A stretch of DNA of 64,000 nucleotides from contig NZ_JAHIAB010000010.1 in NCBI RefSeq assembly GCF_018760365.1, forward strand, positions 1 through 64,000. The letters run 5' to 3'. Made by a program: the position numbers and the translations under genes. The stretch is from Pseudooceanicola endophyticus (GTDB lineage: Bacteria; Pseudomonadota; Alphaproteobacteria; Rhodobacterales; Rhodobacteraceae). Shown here one piece after another: positions 1 through 8,598 of the stretch. The notes beneath the pieces were generated by a model, which saw only the letters and a list, made by a program, of their open reading frames with translations, ran no database searches and was not told the DNA's origin. Numbering within the stretch: position 1 is the stretch's first letter; every line of letters starts with the position of its first letter.

Positions 1-231
1 ACCTGATCTGCGGATCCCATCAGGGCCAGCGGTGTGAACCGCGCAAACAGGCCGGACACAAGACCGCTTCTGAAAAGGTACACGAGATCATTTACGACTT
101 GCTATGCGGGGGCCATCCACACAGGACCTTCGCCAAGTTTGGTTTTCCGCAGCGCAGCAGGTCACTGGCGTTAGATATTGAAGCGAAAAGAATTCGGCGA
201 CGCACCCAATTTGGGAAAGTCGACCCGCCAG
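1..231. other. gene-free left edge of the window
   Basis: No reading frame here has convincing coding character and I see no strong repeat or hairpin. It lies downstream of the leftward DprA-like gene, so it may hold that operon's terminator or the start of the next gene further left, but nothing specific can be supported. Confidence 0.4.
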
Positions 232-1581
232 TCAGCTTTTACCTTCAAAGAGGGAAGTTTGCCGCTGCTCGACAGATACTGACTGATATTGAACAGGCTT
301 GCTGAGTTTCTTTATATGACCATCCGACGTGCCCCGTTTCAGCCAAGCATTCACCTGCACTTTCTCCAACTCCAAATGCGCAGCGATATCCTCGATCTTC
401 ATTGGTGCATCAATGGTCAGCACTCGTACCCGCCGCAAAAACAGGTTGTAGAATTCGTTCACAGGTTCTGAAGTAAAGTTATCCGCTTCGTCTTGAGCCA
501 AGGGATCACTTGAGGACAACAAATTGGCAGCTCCATCTTTACGCACTGCAGAAGTCGCCATCCCAAGTTCCATCGCGGTTTCAGTCGCTGTATTCTCGGT
601 CTCGAATTGCAGTAGTGGAAGCCCCGCTTCTTCGGGCGCAGCATGCTCTCCCGGATCCCCTTCCCACAAGGTTGAAAACGTCGGCATATCCTGCGGAAAC
701 CAGCGCGCGCCCATTTTGACGAGGGCTGCGTTGCCGGATGCCGAGTCGCCCTTAGGTTGCACCCAAAGTGGCACCCATCCGTTCTTTAGGTTTTCGCTCG
801 CGCCAGCCCATGTGCCCCCCTTGTCGGGCGTGCTGTTCACTACTGCAGCAGCATCAGACAGGCAGTAGATATACTTATTCCGCGCCATGGCATTACCCAC
901 GTTGAAGCCTGCCTCAGGGTTGAACGGCGAGACCAAGGCCAGATCACCAGAGAGCAGGTACTTGCGAAATTTGGCAGATGTCGCCGCACGGAGTAGACTA
1001 TCAGCCATCACTCCGATTGATGTGCCCTCACTCTCTAGGGCGCCGATCATTGCGCTTTCGTCCACGCCGCGGGCACCGCCGGAAATTACGGAGAGCCCCT
1101 GGTTGGCTGCGGATCGGGCAAGGCTCGTTGAGAACTTGAGGTCAGCCTCGCTGGCATCACGGGAGCCCACTACCGCAACGCCGCCTTTATTGAGAAGCGC
1201 TCTGTTGCCACAACCGAAGAAAACCGGAGGAGAGTCGAGGCGCAGCTTGCGCTTCAGCCTTTCCGGATAGTCGGTTTCGGATCGGGTCACGATCCAGAGC
1301 CCGGCCCGCTGCCATTTTTCCAAGGCCAGGCCTAGGGCTCCGCCGCGATCCAGAAGGCCTTCGATCCTTTGCAGGGTGACGGTACGGTCCATCCAGCCGG
1401 AAAGAAGAGATCGCGGGTCTCCCTTGAGGAGTCGCGATGGCTCAAGCTCATGATCCTTCAGCCAGCGAGCAAAGCGTCCCCATTCCTTGACAGAAAGCGG
1501 TTTGGTGCCTGTCTTGCCAAAGGGTACAGTGAGGAGAAGCACCGCTTGGATGTGGGAGTTTATGTTCAATCTAGGCCCCAA
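232..1581 (-). CDS. DprA/Smf-like SLOG-fold protein (putative defense component)
   Basis: This 449-aa protein belongs to the DNA-processing protein A superfamily. A Rossmann-like SLOG core runs from about residue 133 (GGVAVVGSR) through VISGGARGVDESA (166-177) to the GTWAGA segment near 256-261. A winged-helix-like segment lies near the C terminus. Authentic DprA loads RecA on incoming single strands during transformation. This copy sits next to a RecQ helicase with a phosphoribosyltransferase tail, on a mobile element, which points instead to genome conflict. Its frame overlaps the end of the helicase gene by 11 nt, so the two are probably translationally coupled. The start is a TTG; a second TTG 12 nt further in, preceded by GGGG, is an alternative. 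Confidence 0.75.
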   Translation of the reverse strand: MGPRLNINSHIQAVLLLTVPFGKTGTKPLSVKEWGRFARWLKDHELEPSRLLKGDPRSLLSGWMDRTVTLQRIEGLLDRGGALGLALEKWQRAGLWIVTRSETDYPERLKRKLRLDSPPVFFGCGNRALLNKGGVAVVGSRDASEADLKFSTSLARSAANQGLSVISGGARGVDESAMIGALESEGTSIGVMADSLLRAATSAKFRKYLLSGDLALVSPFNPEAGFNVGNAMARNKYIYCLSDAAAVVNSTPDKGGTWAGASENLKNGWVPLWVQPKGDSASGNAALVKMGARWFPQDMPTFSTLWEGDPGEHAAPEEAGLPLLQFETENTATETAMELGMATSAVRKDGAANLLSSSDPLAQDEADNFTSEPVNEFYNLFLRRVRVLTIDAPMKIEDIAAHLELEKVQVNAWLKRGTSDGHIKKLSKPVQYQSVSVEQRQTSLFEGKS

Positions 1582-3670
1582 TGCTCGATGTCGTAAGAGC
1601 GAAAGGCCAAACTACTCCACTGCCGGCGTGCCGAAGAAGCGCAGCGGTAATCGTAAGCGTCCAAGCAGAGTCGACGACATCATCGACCAGCAACACGGGT
1701 CCGGTTGGCACCGGCCCGTCGATCCCGAATACGCCGTCAAGGTTGCTACACTGATGAAATCTGTTCTGCTGCATTTTCTGTGGTTCGTTTGCCTTGACCT
1801 TACCTACCACCGGTTCGAACGGAAGTCCCAGTGCATTAGCGAGACGGTGGGCAAAGTCGGGAACTAGATTGGGATGGTTCAATGAAGGCACGCAGGTCAC
1901 CCAGGCCGGTCTTGGCGTGGGCTGCCAGCGATCATTCAGCATCTCGACGACTGCATAGACCAGCTCGTCTCGGAAGTGGCCGGTGTGCTTGTCATCTGCC
2001 ACCAACTGCCCCCAGCCGGCATCGCCCCATCTCGACAGGATCCGACCGGTTTCGGCGCGAAGATGCTCGGGTATGTTTCCAGTTAGACCGTACTCCGGGA
2101 ACGCACCTCGCGCGACCTGTTTCTTGCACTGCAGCTCAAGCTCGGCCTGACGCAGATACCGCGTGGCGGCGATCGCTGTCACTCGGGTGAAATCCTGCGC
2201 CACGATGGGTCGACCTAAGCATCCGGAACATTTGCCACATGGTTTGGGATCTGCGTCGTCCAGCGCTTCTGCGAGGAACTCCATAAGGCAGCCTTCATGG
2301 GCGACGTATCGGCGTACTTCGTCCCATTCCTCTTCACGCTGGCCTGTCAGCCTCTCTAACTTCTCATGATCCATCCGGTAGGGAACCGGTGTCCTTTGCC
2401 ATTGTGAGCCCGACTTCAATATCGGCGCCGGGTTTTCCACAGAAAGGAATTTCAGAACCTGCTCAATCTGCTTGCTTCTGAGGTTGACGGCCTCTTCGAG
2501 CTGGCGAGTAGTCAGGCCGTCACTTTCCTCAAGCTCACTAAGTATCGCGCGAACCCACGTTTCTTTGGGAAAGGCGCTTCTTCTGAAAAATTCATGAATT
2601 TTGGCATCTTCTTCCCCTGACATCAGAATGCCAACTGCATGGTCTATCGCGCGTCCCGCTCGACCGACCTGTTGATAGTAGGCGACGATGGATCCAGGCG
2701 CCTGGTAGTGTACGACGAAGCCTAGGTCCGGCTTGTCATAGCCCATACCGAGCGCCGTCGTCGCGACCAGCACCTTAATTTCATTTCTCAGAAGCTGCTG
2801 CTCGAGGTGCTGCCGGAACGCGTCGGAGCCTTCAAAGCCGTCACCATCCACTCCTCCGAAATATGCACGAGATTCAATCCCATGAGACTGCAGCCAGTCG
2901 GCAACCTGTTTTGCATCTCGCTTCGTGAGCGTATAAACGATGCCGGTTCCGGGCAGTGCAGGTACGTGCTCTGCGAGCCAGGCCAATCGTTCAGCCTGAG
3001 TCGGTAGCTGTATGTTTTGCAGAGCGAGACTGCTCCTCATCAGGCTTCCGCGCTGAATGCCAATATCCCCGAGCTGGCTTTGAACATCTTCGACCACACG
3101 ATTGTTGGCGGTCGCCGTGGTGCCGAGGATCGGCACGTTGGACGGCATGCGCTGCAAGATGTTGACGAGGCGGCGATAGTCCGGGCGGAAATCGTGGCCC
3201 CAATCGGAAATGCAATGCGCCTCGTCCACCACGAGCAGGCCAATCCGCTCTGCGATAGGCAGTAGAACGTTCCCAACGAACTCTTCGTTGGCGAGGCGCT
3301 CCGGTGACACGAGCAGTGCATCTACTTCGTTCCTGCGAACGGCACGCTCGATTTCAGGCCAAGCTTCTCGATTGGTCGAGTTGACTGTGAACGCGCGGAT
3401 CCCGAGTCTCTCTGCGGCTTCGATTTGATTTCGCATCAAAGCGAGAAGTGGGGAAACGATAAGGGTCGGTCCGCGTCCCCGGTCGCGAAGGATCCGTGTC
3501 GAGAGGAAGTACACCGAGCTCTTGCCCCATCCGGTTCGCTGCACCACGAGCAGTCGTTCCCGCCGGTTCACCAAAGCATCAATAGCCTCCCACTGCCCAT
3601 CACGAAACTCGACGTTGCTTTTGCCTAGTGCGATCTTGAGGAGTTTGAGAGCATTAATCTTGTCTGTCAA
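1571..3670 (-). CDS. RecQ-family DNA helicase with C-terminal phosphoribosyltransferase domain
   Basis: The 699-aa protein has a complete RecQ helicase core: a Q-type motif at 21-27, Walker A (TGWGKS) at about 46-51, DEAH at 149-152, GTTATA at 183-188, motif VI (QQVGRAGRA) at about 333-341, and a RecQ zinc-binding site of one Cys near 461 plus CxxCxxC at 478-484. Instead of an HRDC domain the C terminus ends in a PRTase-like domain with the PRPP-loop signature VLLVDDVVDSAWT near residue 660. It should unwind DNA using ATP; the PRTase substrate is unknown. The start is TTG with AGGA 6 nt upstream. Together with the overlapping DprA-like gene it forms a two-gene operon that I infer is a defense module. 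Confidence 0.85.
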   Translation of the reverse strand: MTDKINALKLLKIALGKSNVEFRDGQWEAIDALVNRRERLLVVQRTGWGKSSVYFLSTRILRDRGRGPTLIVSPLLALMRNQIEAAERLGIRAFTVNSTNREAWPEIERAVRRNEVDALLVSPERLANEEFVGNVLLPIAERIGLLVVDEAHCISDWGHDFRPDYRRLVNILQRMPSNVPILGTTATANNRVVEDVQSQLGDIGIQRGSLMRSSLALQNIQLPTQAERLAWLAEHVPALPGTGIVYTLTKRDAKQVADWLQSHGIESRAYFGGVDGDGFEGSDAFRQHLEQQLLRNEIKVLVATTALGMGYDKPDLGFVVHYQAPGSIVAYYQQVGRAGRAIDHAVGILMSGEEDAKIHEFFRRSAFPKETWVRAILSELEESDGLTTRQLEEAVNLRSKQIEQVLKFLSVENPAPILKSGSQWQRTPVPYRMDHEKLERLTGQREEEWDEVRRYVAHEGCLMEFLAEALDDADPKPCGKCSGCLGRPIVAQDFTRVTAIAATRYLRQAELELQCKKQVARGAFPEYGLTGNIPEHLRAETGRILSRWGDAGWGQLVADDKHTGHFRDELVYAVVEMLNDRWQPTPRPAWVTCVPSLNHPNLVPDFAHRLANALGLPFEPVVGKVKANEPQKMQQNRFHQCSNLDGVFGIDGPVPTGPVLLVDDVVDSAWTLTITAALLRHAGSGVVWPFALTTSSIGA

Positions 3671-4092
3671 AGGTCAGTCCTATGTCAATTAAGTGAAGGC
3701 GCACCCCGAAAGGAAGGCTCCTCATTATGATTTAATATCTTACCTGTCAGATTGTGCCAGATATTTGATTTCGCCAAGAAAAATCTGAAATCCCTTTTCT
3801 CTGATATCGTGATAAGTTTGTATTGAAGGTGGTCAGGCTATCGAATGTCACCTCAGTGAGGTTCTCTGTTTTTTGTTATGAGACCCTTGGGTCGCAATTG
3901 GTGAGTGCCGTTCTAGCGCTTTGTGCCACGACCGTCCGCTTCGTGATCGTACGTGGACGGCGCAGCGAAGGTCGGCTCTCCGCCCTCCTGCTTTGCACTA
4001 TGCCGCGCCGAGGGCAGCGATGCGGAGGGTCCCGACCCTCCTGGGGGATGAGCCGGATGTAGCAATGAGTCGGCAGACCCTTGATTATGGTA

Positions 4093-4169
4093 CCCTAGAG
4101 GTGGCCCGTAGGGATGATAATCTATGAATTTCATTGATCAGATATCATCTTACCGGCCACCCCAGAGGG
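4093..4169. repeat. long imperfect inverted repeat
   Basis: The arms 4093-4123 and 4140-4169 are complementary over about 30 positions with a few mismatches. Paired blocks include CCCT/AGGG, GGTGGCC/GGCCACC and GATGATA/TATCATC, around a loop of about 16 nt. The structure resembles the termini of a small palindromic or MITE-like element, or a very long transcribed hairpin. No terminal direct duplication is visible. Confidence 0.55.
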
Positions 4170-4221
4170 ATCAGACAGGGTCTTATATCTGCCCTACGGG
4201 CTACCTTCCAAGTTACCCATA

Positions 4222-4240
4222 TATGTGCGGAGGGACTTTC
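4222..4240. repeat. 19-bp direct repeat, copy 1
   Basis: TATGTGCGGAGGGACTTTC occurs here in the spacer just past the stop codon of the zinc-finger gene, and again at 4348-4366 inside the coding end of that gene. The spacing is 126 bp. It may record a partial duplication of the gene's 3' end. Confidence 0.6.
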
Positions 4241-4245
4241 TGGTG

Positions 4246-4872
4246 CTAGACAGCGCATTGGGTCCGTTCCTGTGCTTGACCCGTTGGGAAGCGCCGACGA
4301 AGCTCGGCCAAGGTGATCCTCTCAAACACCTCGGGGGTCTCCTCATGTATGTGCGGAGGGACTTTCACAACGCAGGGAGGCTGTCCGGTTGTGAACTTGC
4401 GCCTAGCCGGTTTGCCATCATCTAGGATCGTGCTCCGAATGCTTGCACCATACTCTTCCCAGCAGAACGCATTCATGAACTTAGCTAGGTTTAGTTTTCC
4501 ACGGTCTGATTTCTGCAAGCCCTTTTTAGACCCGCAATCTGGCTTGAGTAGAGAGGGGTCGGTGAGGATGTTTCTCAGGGCAGCGTCGGGGCCAGACGCG
4601 GCTTCGAGGATAGTCTGCGCCATATGACGCTGCTCATGGCTCGATAGTCGATACAGGTCACGGAAGAGCCATGCCGCCCGCCCGTAGTGCCGCTTCGCCC
4701 GCTCCTTGCCTTCGATCTTGCGAGACCCGCGATTGCTGTTCCTGCTGGCAACCCGAGCGCACGCCTTGGAGCAATACCGCTTGTCCTTTCGGGTCTTCTC
4801 AAAGTCTGCCCCACAAGTCGCGCAGAGGAACTCCCCTGCGCAAACTTGAAATAGCCCTTTGGCAGCGCTCAC
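4246..4872 (-). CDS. hypothetical protein with N-terminal Cys4 zinc finger
   Basis: A 208-aa protein of unknown function. Near residues 17-40 it has CATCGADF followed by YCSKAC, a CxxC-x(n)-CxxxC arrangement typical of a small treble-clef or zinc-ribbon finger, then a basic stretch rich in Arg and Lys. The rest is not recognisable. The GTG start overlaps the TGA of the RNase HI gene (GTGA), so the two are translationally coupled. A nucleic-acid-binding partner of the RNase H is a reasonable guess, but only a guess. Confidence 0.6.
   Translation of the reverse strand: MSAAKGLFQVCAGEFLCATCGADFEKTRKDKRYCSKACARVASRNSNRGSRKIEGKERAKRHYGRAAWLFRDLYRLSSHEQRHMAQTILEAASGPDAALRNILTDPSLLKPDCGSKKGLQKSDRGKLNLAKFMNAFCWEEYGASIRSTILDDGKPARRKFTTGQPPCVVKVPPHIHEETPEVFERITLAELRRRFPTGQAQERTQCAV
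4348..4366. repeat. 19-bp direct repeat, copy 2
   Basis: This is the second, identical copy of the repeat at 4222-4240. It lies within the C-terminal coding part of the zinc-finger gene, where it encodes part of a VKVPPHIH segment read on the minus strand. Confidence 0.6.
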
Positions 4873-5375
4873 TCGCCTGCATCCCGCATGAGTTTTGCTC
4901 GCCTGCGACTGGCCCGCTCGGCGGCTTCCTTTGCCAGCTGGTCTACACGCTCATGTTCCGGGTCTCTCGAATGAGCGGCGACCTCCTGAAACGCAACGTC
5001 ACGTGTCACCATTAGATTAGCGATGGTTTCCCATTTCTCTCGGTTCTTGACGCCTTTGCCCTTCGTCGTCTTCCATCCATTCTGGGCCCACCTTGCCATG
5101 TCTTTTTCACAGCCGTTCTTGACGTACTCGCTGTCCAAGAAGATCAATACTCTTACGCCTTCTGGGGTTGCCTTGAGCGCATTGATCACGGCCTGCATCT
5201 CGGCGATATTGTTGGTGGTGTCGAGGCTCTGATTGCTCGCCTCTACGGGTGCAGTTCCGTCTGGCTTGTGAAGGCGATAAGCGCAGCCTCCTGGTCCGGG
5301 ATTCGGCTGGCAGCTACCGTCTGTGACAGCCACGTAGGTTCCAGCGGCCAGGGCCGATTTCATAAGATCGTCCAT
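4869..5375 (-). CDS. rnhA: ribonuclease HI
   Basis: The 168-aa protein has the RNase HI fold and its four acidic catalytic residues: Asp in TDGSCQPNPGPGG near residue 19, Glu in NNIAEMQAV near 59, Asp in LDSEYV near 81, and Asp in RVDQLAKEAA near 144. It should cleave the RNA strand of RNA-DNA hybrids in the cytoplasm. Length is normal for the family. The start has AAGGAG 7 nt upstream. It heads a two-gene operon with the zinc-finger protein. Being on a mobile element, it is more likely an accessory enzyme than the host's housekeeping copy. Confidence 0.9.
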   Translation of the reverse strand: MDDLMKSALAAGTYVAVTDGSCQPNPGPGGCAYRLHKPDGTAPVEASNQSLDTTNNIAEMQAVINALKATPEGVRVLIFLDSEYVKNGCEKDMARWAQNGWKTTKGKGVKNREKWETIANLMVTRDVAFQEVAAHSRDPEHERVDQLAKEAAERASRRRAKLMRDAGE

Positions 5376-5887
5376 TCGACGACTCCTTGATCTTGAGATT
5401 GTTGGGGTGGTTTCAGGTGGAGAACTGCGTTCTCACCCCGCTGCCGTGCTGTTTGACGAGGGCGGGGGTAGGAATTCTCCGTCCATATAGGGCAACCCAA
5501 CCCGTAGGCCGCCAGCGCCTGTTCTGTGGGACACTGGCCGCCCCAAGAAGCGGGGAAGCAAGACCCACCCGCGCCCTGCAAGGCCACCTGACAGCCCGAA
5601 AGGTAACCGGTGGGTCTTTTCTATGATCTCGGCTCCTGGCCCCCCAGCGGCTCCCCCTCGCGCTCCCAGAGCGACGTATGCCCCCCTGGTCCGGACTGAA
5701 GTCTGAGCGGCAGAAACGGGTTCGCCTGCGAGGCGTCGCCTGGGGGCACCTCACAGGAGCCTGAGGCGTTCGGTTAGCCTACCCAGTCAGAAGCCCTTAC
5801 CGGCTTTCCGGGACTAGCTCTCGCGCTCCAAGAACCATCGGAAGGGCGCGAAGGTCCCTGAGAATATCTCATGTAGCCCCTTCCGCG
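5376..5887. other. gene-free spacer between the RNase H operon and the BRO fragment
   Basis: Several frames stay open here by chance but none shows recognisable protein character. It must contain the leftward promoter for the RNase HI operon. I see no strong hairpin terminator or repeat. Confidence 0.4.
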
Positions 5888-6103
5888 TTACACGCTGACG
5901 TTCATCGCTGCCAAGCGGTTGAGCCATTGGGTGGTCCCGGCGGAAAGGTTCATCCCCAATGCATTCCAAACGTCCTTGGCGACGAACCACGGATCTCCCT
6001 CAAGGGTAACCACGCGGATGCTGCTGCCGTTGAATTCGAAGAGTTTCAGTTCGCTGGTCAGCCCTGCTTCTTGCCGTTGACGATTTCCCGTCCCTTCCGA
6101 CAC
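5888..6103 (-). pseudogene. BRO-N domain fragment (antirepressor remnant)
   Basis: The frame (71 aa) contains LKLFEFNGSSIRVV followed by DPWFVAKDV, the start of a BRO-N domain as found in phage antirepressors. It stops after about 50 residues of what is normally a domain of 90-100 residues, and there is no second domain. The only start is a GTG with a purine-rich box almost touching it. I read this as the broken remains of a phage antirepressor gene, though a short functional protein cannot be excluded. Confidence 0.5.
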
Positions 6104-6164
6104 TCCCCTTCAGCAGGGCAGCAAGACAGATAGGAGGCATGAATGGCTCCGCATGGCAGCGCTC

Positions 6165-6830
6165 CTAGCTGGCACCCTCCAGTCGCTCGATCACGCGTTT
6201 CACCTGAGATGCCTGCCACTTCCCGCCCCTCGCGGTTGGCACTCCGGAACTGTTCAGGGTTGCCGCGATCTCTCTGAGGGTGGCCCCTTGGCTCCTCAGG
6301 GGCAGGACGATCCCGGCGACCCTTTCGGCCCCTTGCTGCGCCTGCGCCTTCAGCGCCTTGTTCCGGGCTTTCGTGGCATCCCGCTCTCCCCCGAGCCTCA
6401 CGCCCCGCGCCTTCGCCTCGCCCAGCGCGGCCTTGGTCCTGAGGGAAATGAACTCCCGCTCCTGTTCGGCCAGGGCGGCGTAGATATGAAGCTGGAACTT
6501 GTCGGCATGGGGCATGGCAGCGACCCGAAGCTGCACCCGCTTGTCATCCATCAGGGTTGCAACGAAAGACACTTTGCGGCTCAGCCGGTCCAGCTTTGCC
6601 AGGAGCAGTTCGGCACCCGTCTTCCTGACGATGTCCAGCGCCTTGGAAAGCTCCGGGCGGTCATCTGCTTTGCCGGTCTCCACCTCGGTGAACTCTGCCA
6701 GGACCTCAAAGGGCTCCTCTGCGTAGGCGTCCAGAAAGATGTTGATGTCGCGTTCCTGCGCCGCAAGACCCAACCCGGACCGCCCCTGCTCTGCGGTGCT
6801 GACACGCTTGTAGATGACGAACTGGCGCAT
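6165..6830 (-). CDS. serine recombinase (resolvase family)
   Basis: This 221-aa protein is a small serine recombinase. The catalytic Ser is in YKRVSTAEQGRSGLGL near the N terminus, the conserved LLLAKLDRLSR helix follows near residue 78, and AALAEQEREFISLRTKAAL is the long helix leading to a C-terminal helix-turn-helix (REIAATLNSSGVPTARGGKW). I placed the start at the internal ATG with GGGAG about 10 nt upstream; an upstream ATG at 6884 would add 18 residues with no ribosome site and would overlap a likely promoter. It probably resolves or inverts DNA of the element. Confidence 0.85.
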   Translation of the reverse strand: MRQFVIYKRVSTAEQGRSGLGLAAQERDINIFLDAYAEEPFEVLAEFTEVETGKADDRPELSKALDIVRKTGAELLLAKLDRLSRKVSFVATLMDDKRVQLRVAAMPHADKFQLHIYAALAEQEREFISLRTKAALGEAKARGVRLGGERDATKARNKALKAQAQQGAERVAGIVLPLRSQGATLREIAATLNSSGVPTARGGKWQASQVKRVIERLEGAS

Positions 6831-6862
6831 AGTGCAGGGTCTCCCTATCGGCTTACCTTCAG

Positions 6863-6891
6863 GCATATTCCCCACATGTTGCAAATGTCAA
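6863..6891 (-). promoter_or_regulatory. putative promoter of the serine recombinase
   Basis: On the minus strand TTGACA (6891-6886) is followed after 17 nt by ATATGC (6868-6863), about 33 nt before the chosen ATG. The -35 box is a consensus match, the -10 box is weak. It supports the shorter start of the recombinase. Confidence 0.35.
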
Positions 6892-7095
6892 CGTTGGTTG
6901 TGAATGTTACAAAGCAGATTAGCCCCCTTCGCTCCGAATCTGAGGGGGCAGTCGCTTGGCTTTAGAAAAGACCCTGCATCATTTTGGAACTGCTCCGCCT
7001 CGCCCGGCAATCCGCTGAAGCTAGGGCGGACGGGGGGTAAATCCCGCAGCGCCTTTCCAAGGAAGGGCTTTCGAATTTTTGCCCCAAATTCGCCC

Positions 7096-8526
7096 TCAGC
7101 TCCCCGACGGGGACCCGAACAGGTCGAACAGACCACCCCTTTTCAGCGCCTGCTCAATGTACTCGGCCTGACGCTCAAGCATCACGTCCTCACCGTAGTC
7201 ATCGGCAGACCCGCCTTCCCCGTATCCATGCCCGAAGATCCGCACCTGGAAGCTCTTCGGCGCGACCCAGCGGAGCTGCTCCTTCAGGGTATGCCTGAGC
7301 GAGTACGGCACTTTCACCGTCTTCTCCCACGCTCCGGCAGCCTTCATCTGTTTCACGAGCGCCGCCGAAAGGCTGTTGCTGCTGCCGTGTTCGGCATAGC
7401 GAGGGAAGATCGGGGCATCCGGATCCTCGATGGAGTCCAAGCGCCTCTGCATCATGGCACGGGCAGCGCCCACGAGCGGGATGCTCCGGGGTCTCTCTCC
7501 GGTCTTCAGGCGGCGCTTCCGGTTCGCCTTCACCTCGAAATAGGCAACGTCTCCGCCTGTGGAGACCTCTCGCCGGAGAATGCCCCTGGCCTCATTCGGG
7601 CCAACACCACAGAACGTCATGAGCAGCCAGATGTCCCTCAGGTCGTCGTTGCTGGCCCGCAGCTTCCGGACCACGGCAGCAACCTCCTCCGCGCTAAGGG
7701 GCTTCCTCTTGGCCTCTCCTGCGGTTCCATCGTCCTGGGGCATCTCCACATCCTCGAACGGATTGGACCAGTGCTTCATGCCGAACCGCTTCTTGCCGTG
7801 GTTCAGCACGGCGTTCAGGATGTTGAACCGCTTCTCAAGCGTCGAGATTGCATTCCCCTTGTCGCGCATGACATTCCGGAAGGCATAGGCATCCTCCTCG
7901 GTCAGCGAGATGACCGTTGGGGCCTCTCTTCCGGTCACCTCCTCCACTGCTCGAACGACAAGGTTCACCTGCTTTTCGAGATCGTTGTATGTGGCTCTGC
8001 CCTCACGGTCTCGCAGATACTCCCGCGCGAAATCCTTAAGGGTCGCGGCGGGTTTCTCGATGCCGGACGCCTGGGCTTCAAGGAGAAGGTCGAAGGATGT
8101 CTTCGCGGGCCTGTTCGCAAGTTTCGCAGCCCGTTGTTGTGGCGTCAGCTGAGAGGCCTCGGTCTGGATAGCCTGCGTGAAAGCTTGGAAACGCGCTTGC
8201 TCGGCTTCCATGTCCACCGGACCGATCCGGACATCCGAAGGCTTTGCCAAGCCATGCTCGATAGCGGCCTTCTGCGCCATCTCCCATTTGATCTGATCGC
8301 CGGAAACTGCCGTCTTCCGGGCAGCCATGGCTTCGAACCTCTGGTGCTCGATATCGTAGTTCCTGAGATAGACCTCAGGGTCTTTCGACTTCAGGGACCA
8401 CTCGACGGCTGACCGCCCAAAGACATTTCTCAGACCCTCGGGGACACGTCTACGGTACTTGGCATTTGCCGTCCCCGTCGGCGGTTTCAGGTGCTTTCTT
8501 TCCAAGACGACTCTCATCCCCGCCAC
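7096..8526 (-). CDS. tyrosine site-specific integrase of the left element
   Basis: A 476-aa tyrosine recombinase. Residues 1-60 resemble the arm-binding N-terminal domain of phage integrases, a SAM-like core-binding domain lies near 190-270, and the catalytic domain follows: PYSLRHTLKEQL (second Arg), FGHGYGEGG (His) and the distal Tyr in SADDYGE. The usual first catalytic Arg is not obvious; the expected place reads GVGPNEA. The gene ends the left element and lies about 70 bp from the attachment core, reading away from it. It should catalyse integration of the left element into the 3' end of tRNA-Thr. Confidence 0.85.
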   Translation of the reverse strand: MAGMRVVLERKHLKPPTGTANAKYRRRVPEGLRNVFGRSAVEWSLKSKDPEVYLRNYDIEHQRFEAMAARKTAVSGDQIKWEMAQKAAIEHGLAKPSDVRIGPVDMEAEQARFQAFTQAIQTEASQLTPQQRAAKLANRPAKTSFDLLLEAQASGIEKPAATLKDFAREYLRDREGRATYNDLEKQVNLVVRAVEEVTGREAPTVISLTEEDAYAFRNVMRDKGNAISTLEKRFNILNAVLNHGKKRFGMKHWSNPFEDVEMPQDDGTAGEAKRKPLSAEEVAAVVRKLRASNDDLRDIWLLMTFCGVGPNEARGILRREVSTGGDVAYFEVKANRKRRLKTGERPRSIPLVGAARAMMQRRLDSIEDPDAPIFPRYAEHGSSNSLSAALVKQMKAAGAWEKTVKVPYSLRHTLKEQLRWVAPKSFQVRIFGHGYGEGGSADDYGEDVMLERQAEYIEQALKRGGLFDLFGSPSGS

Positions 8527-8533
8527 ACTCCAA

Positions 8534-8551
8534 TGTGTAGCGTTTGTGTAG
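8534..8551. promoter_or_regulatory. putative integrase arm-type sites of the left element
   Basis: TGTGTAG occurs twice, at 8534-8540 and 8545-8551, one helical turn apart, between the integrase gene and the attachment core. This is the usual place for integrase arm sites. The sequence differs from the arm-type repeats of the neighbouring prophage. Confidence 0.45.
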
Positions 8552-8598
8552 TGGTTTCCCCACCAACACCATGAAAATCAAGCGATTTCAATAAGAAA

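Larger units (their letters stand above)
3671..4245. other. gene-free spacer with inverted and direct repeats
   Basis: No convincing gene lies here. The part next to the helicase gene (about 3680-3830) is A+T-rich and probably holds the promoter of the leftward helicase/DprA operon, though I could not choose -35/-10 boxes with confidence. The middle carries a long imperfect palindrome (4093-4169), and the right part carries one copy of a 19-bp direct repeat whose other copy is inside the next gene. Confidence 0.5.
1..8598. mobile_element. right end of an integrative element (left end outside window)
   Basis: This segment ends at an attachment core identical to the 3' part of tRNA-Thr, with a tyrosine integrase (7096-8526) reading away from that core. 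It also carries a serine recombinase, a BRO-N fragment, an RNase HI and a DprA-like/RecQ-PRTase pair. Base composition is lower in G+C than the prophage and host DNA to the right. Almost all genes read leftward. No virion genes are present in the visible part, so it may be a defense or genomic island, a phage satellite, or a decayed prophage; the missing left part would decide. Confidence 0.6.

Noticed and set aside
5413-5754. 113-codon leftward frame rich in Arg, Pro and Gly
   Set aside because: Composition is that of a high-GC shadow frame, no ribosome site or domain is visible, and it has no operon context.
7021-7080. Hairpin CTTTCCAAGGAAGG with a T-rich stretch after it, considered as a terminator
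   Set aside because: The T-rich side faces rightward while the adjacent integrase is transcribed leftward, and the loop is very small. It gives no sensible terminator for a known gene.
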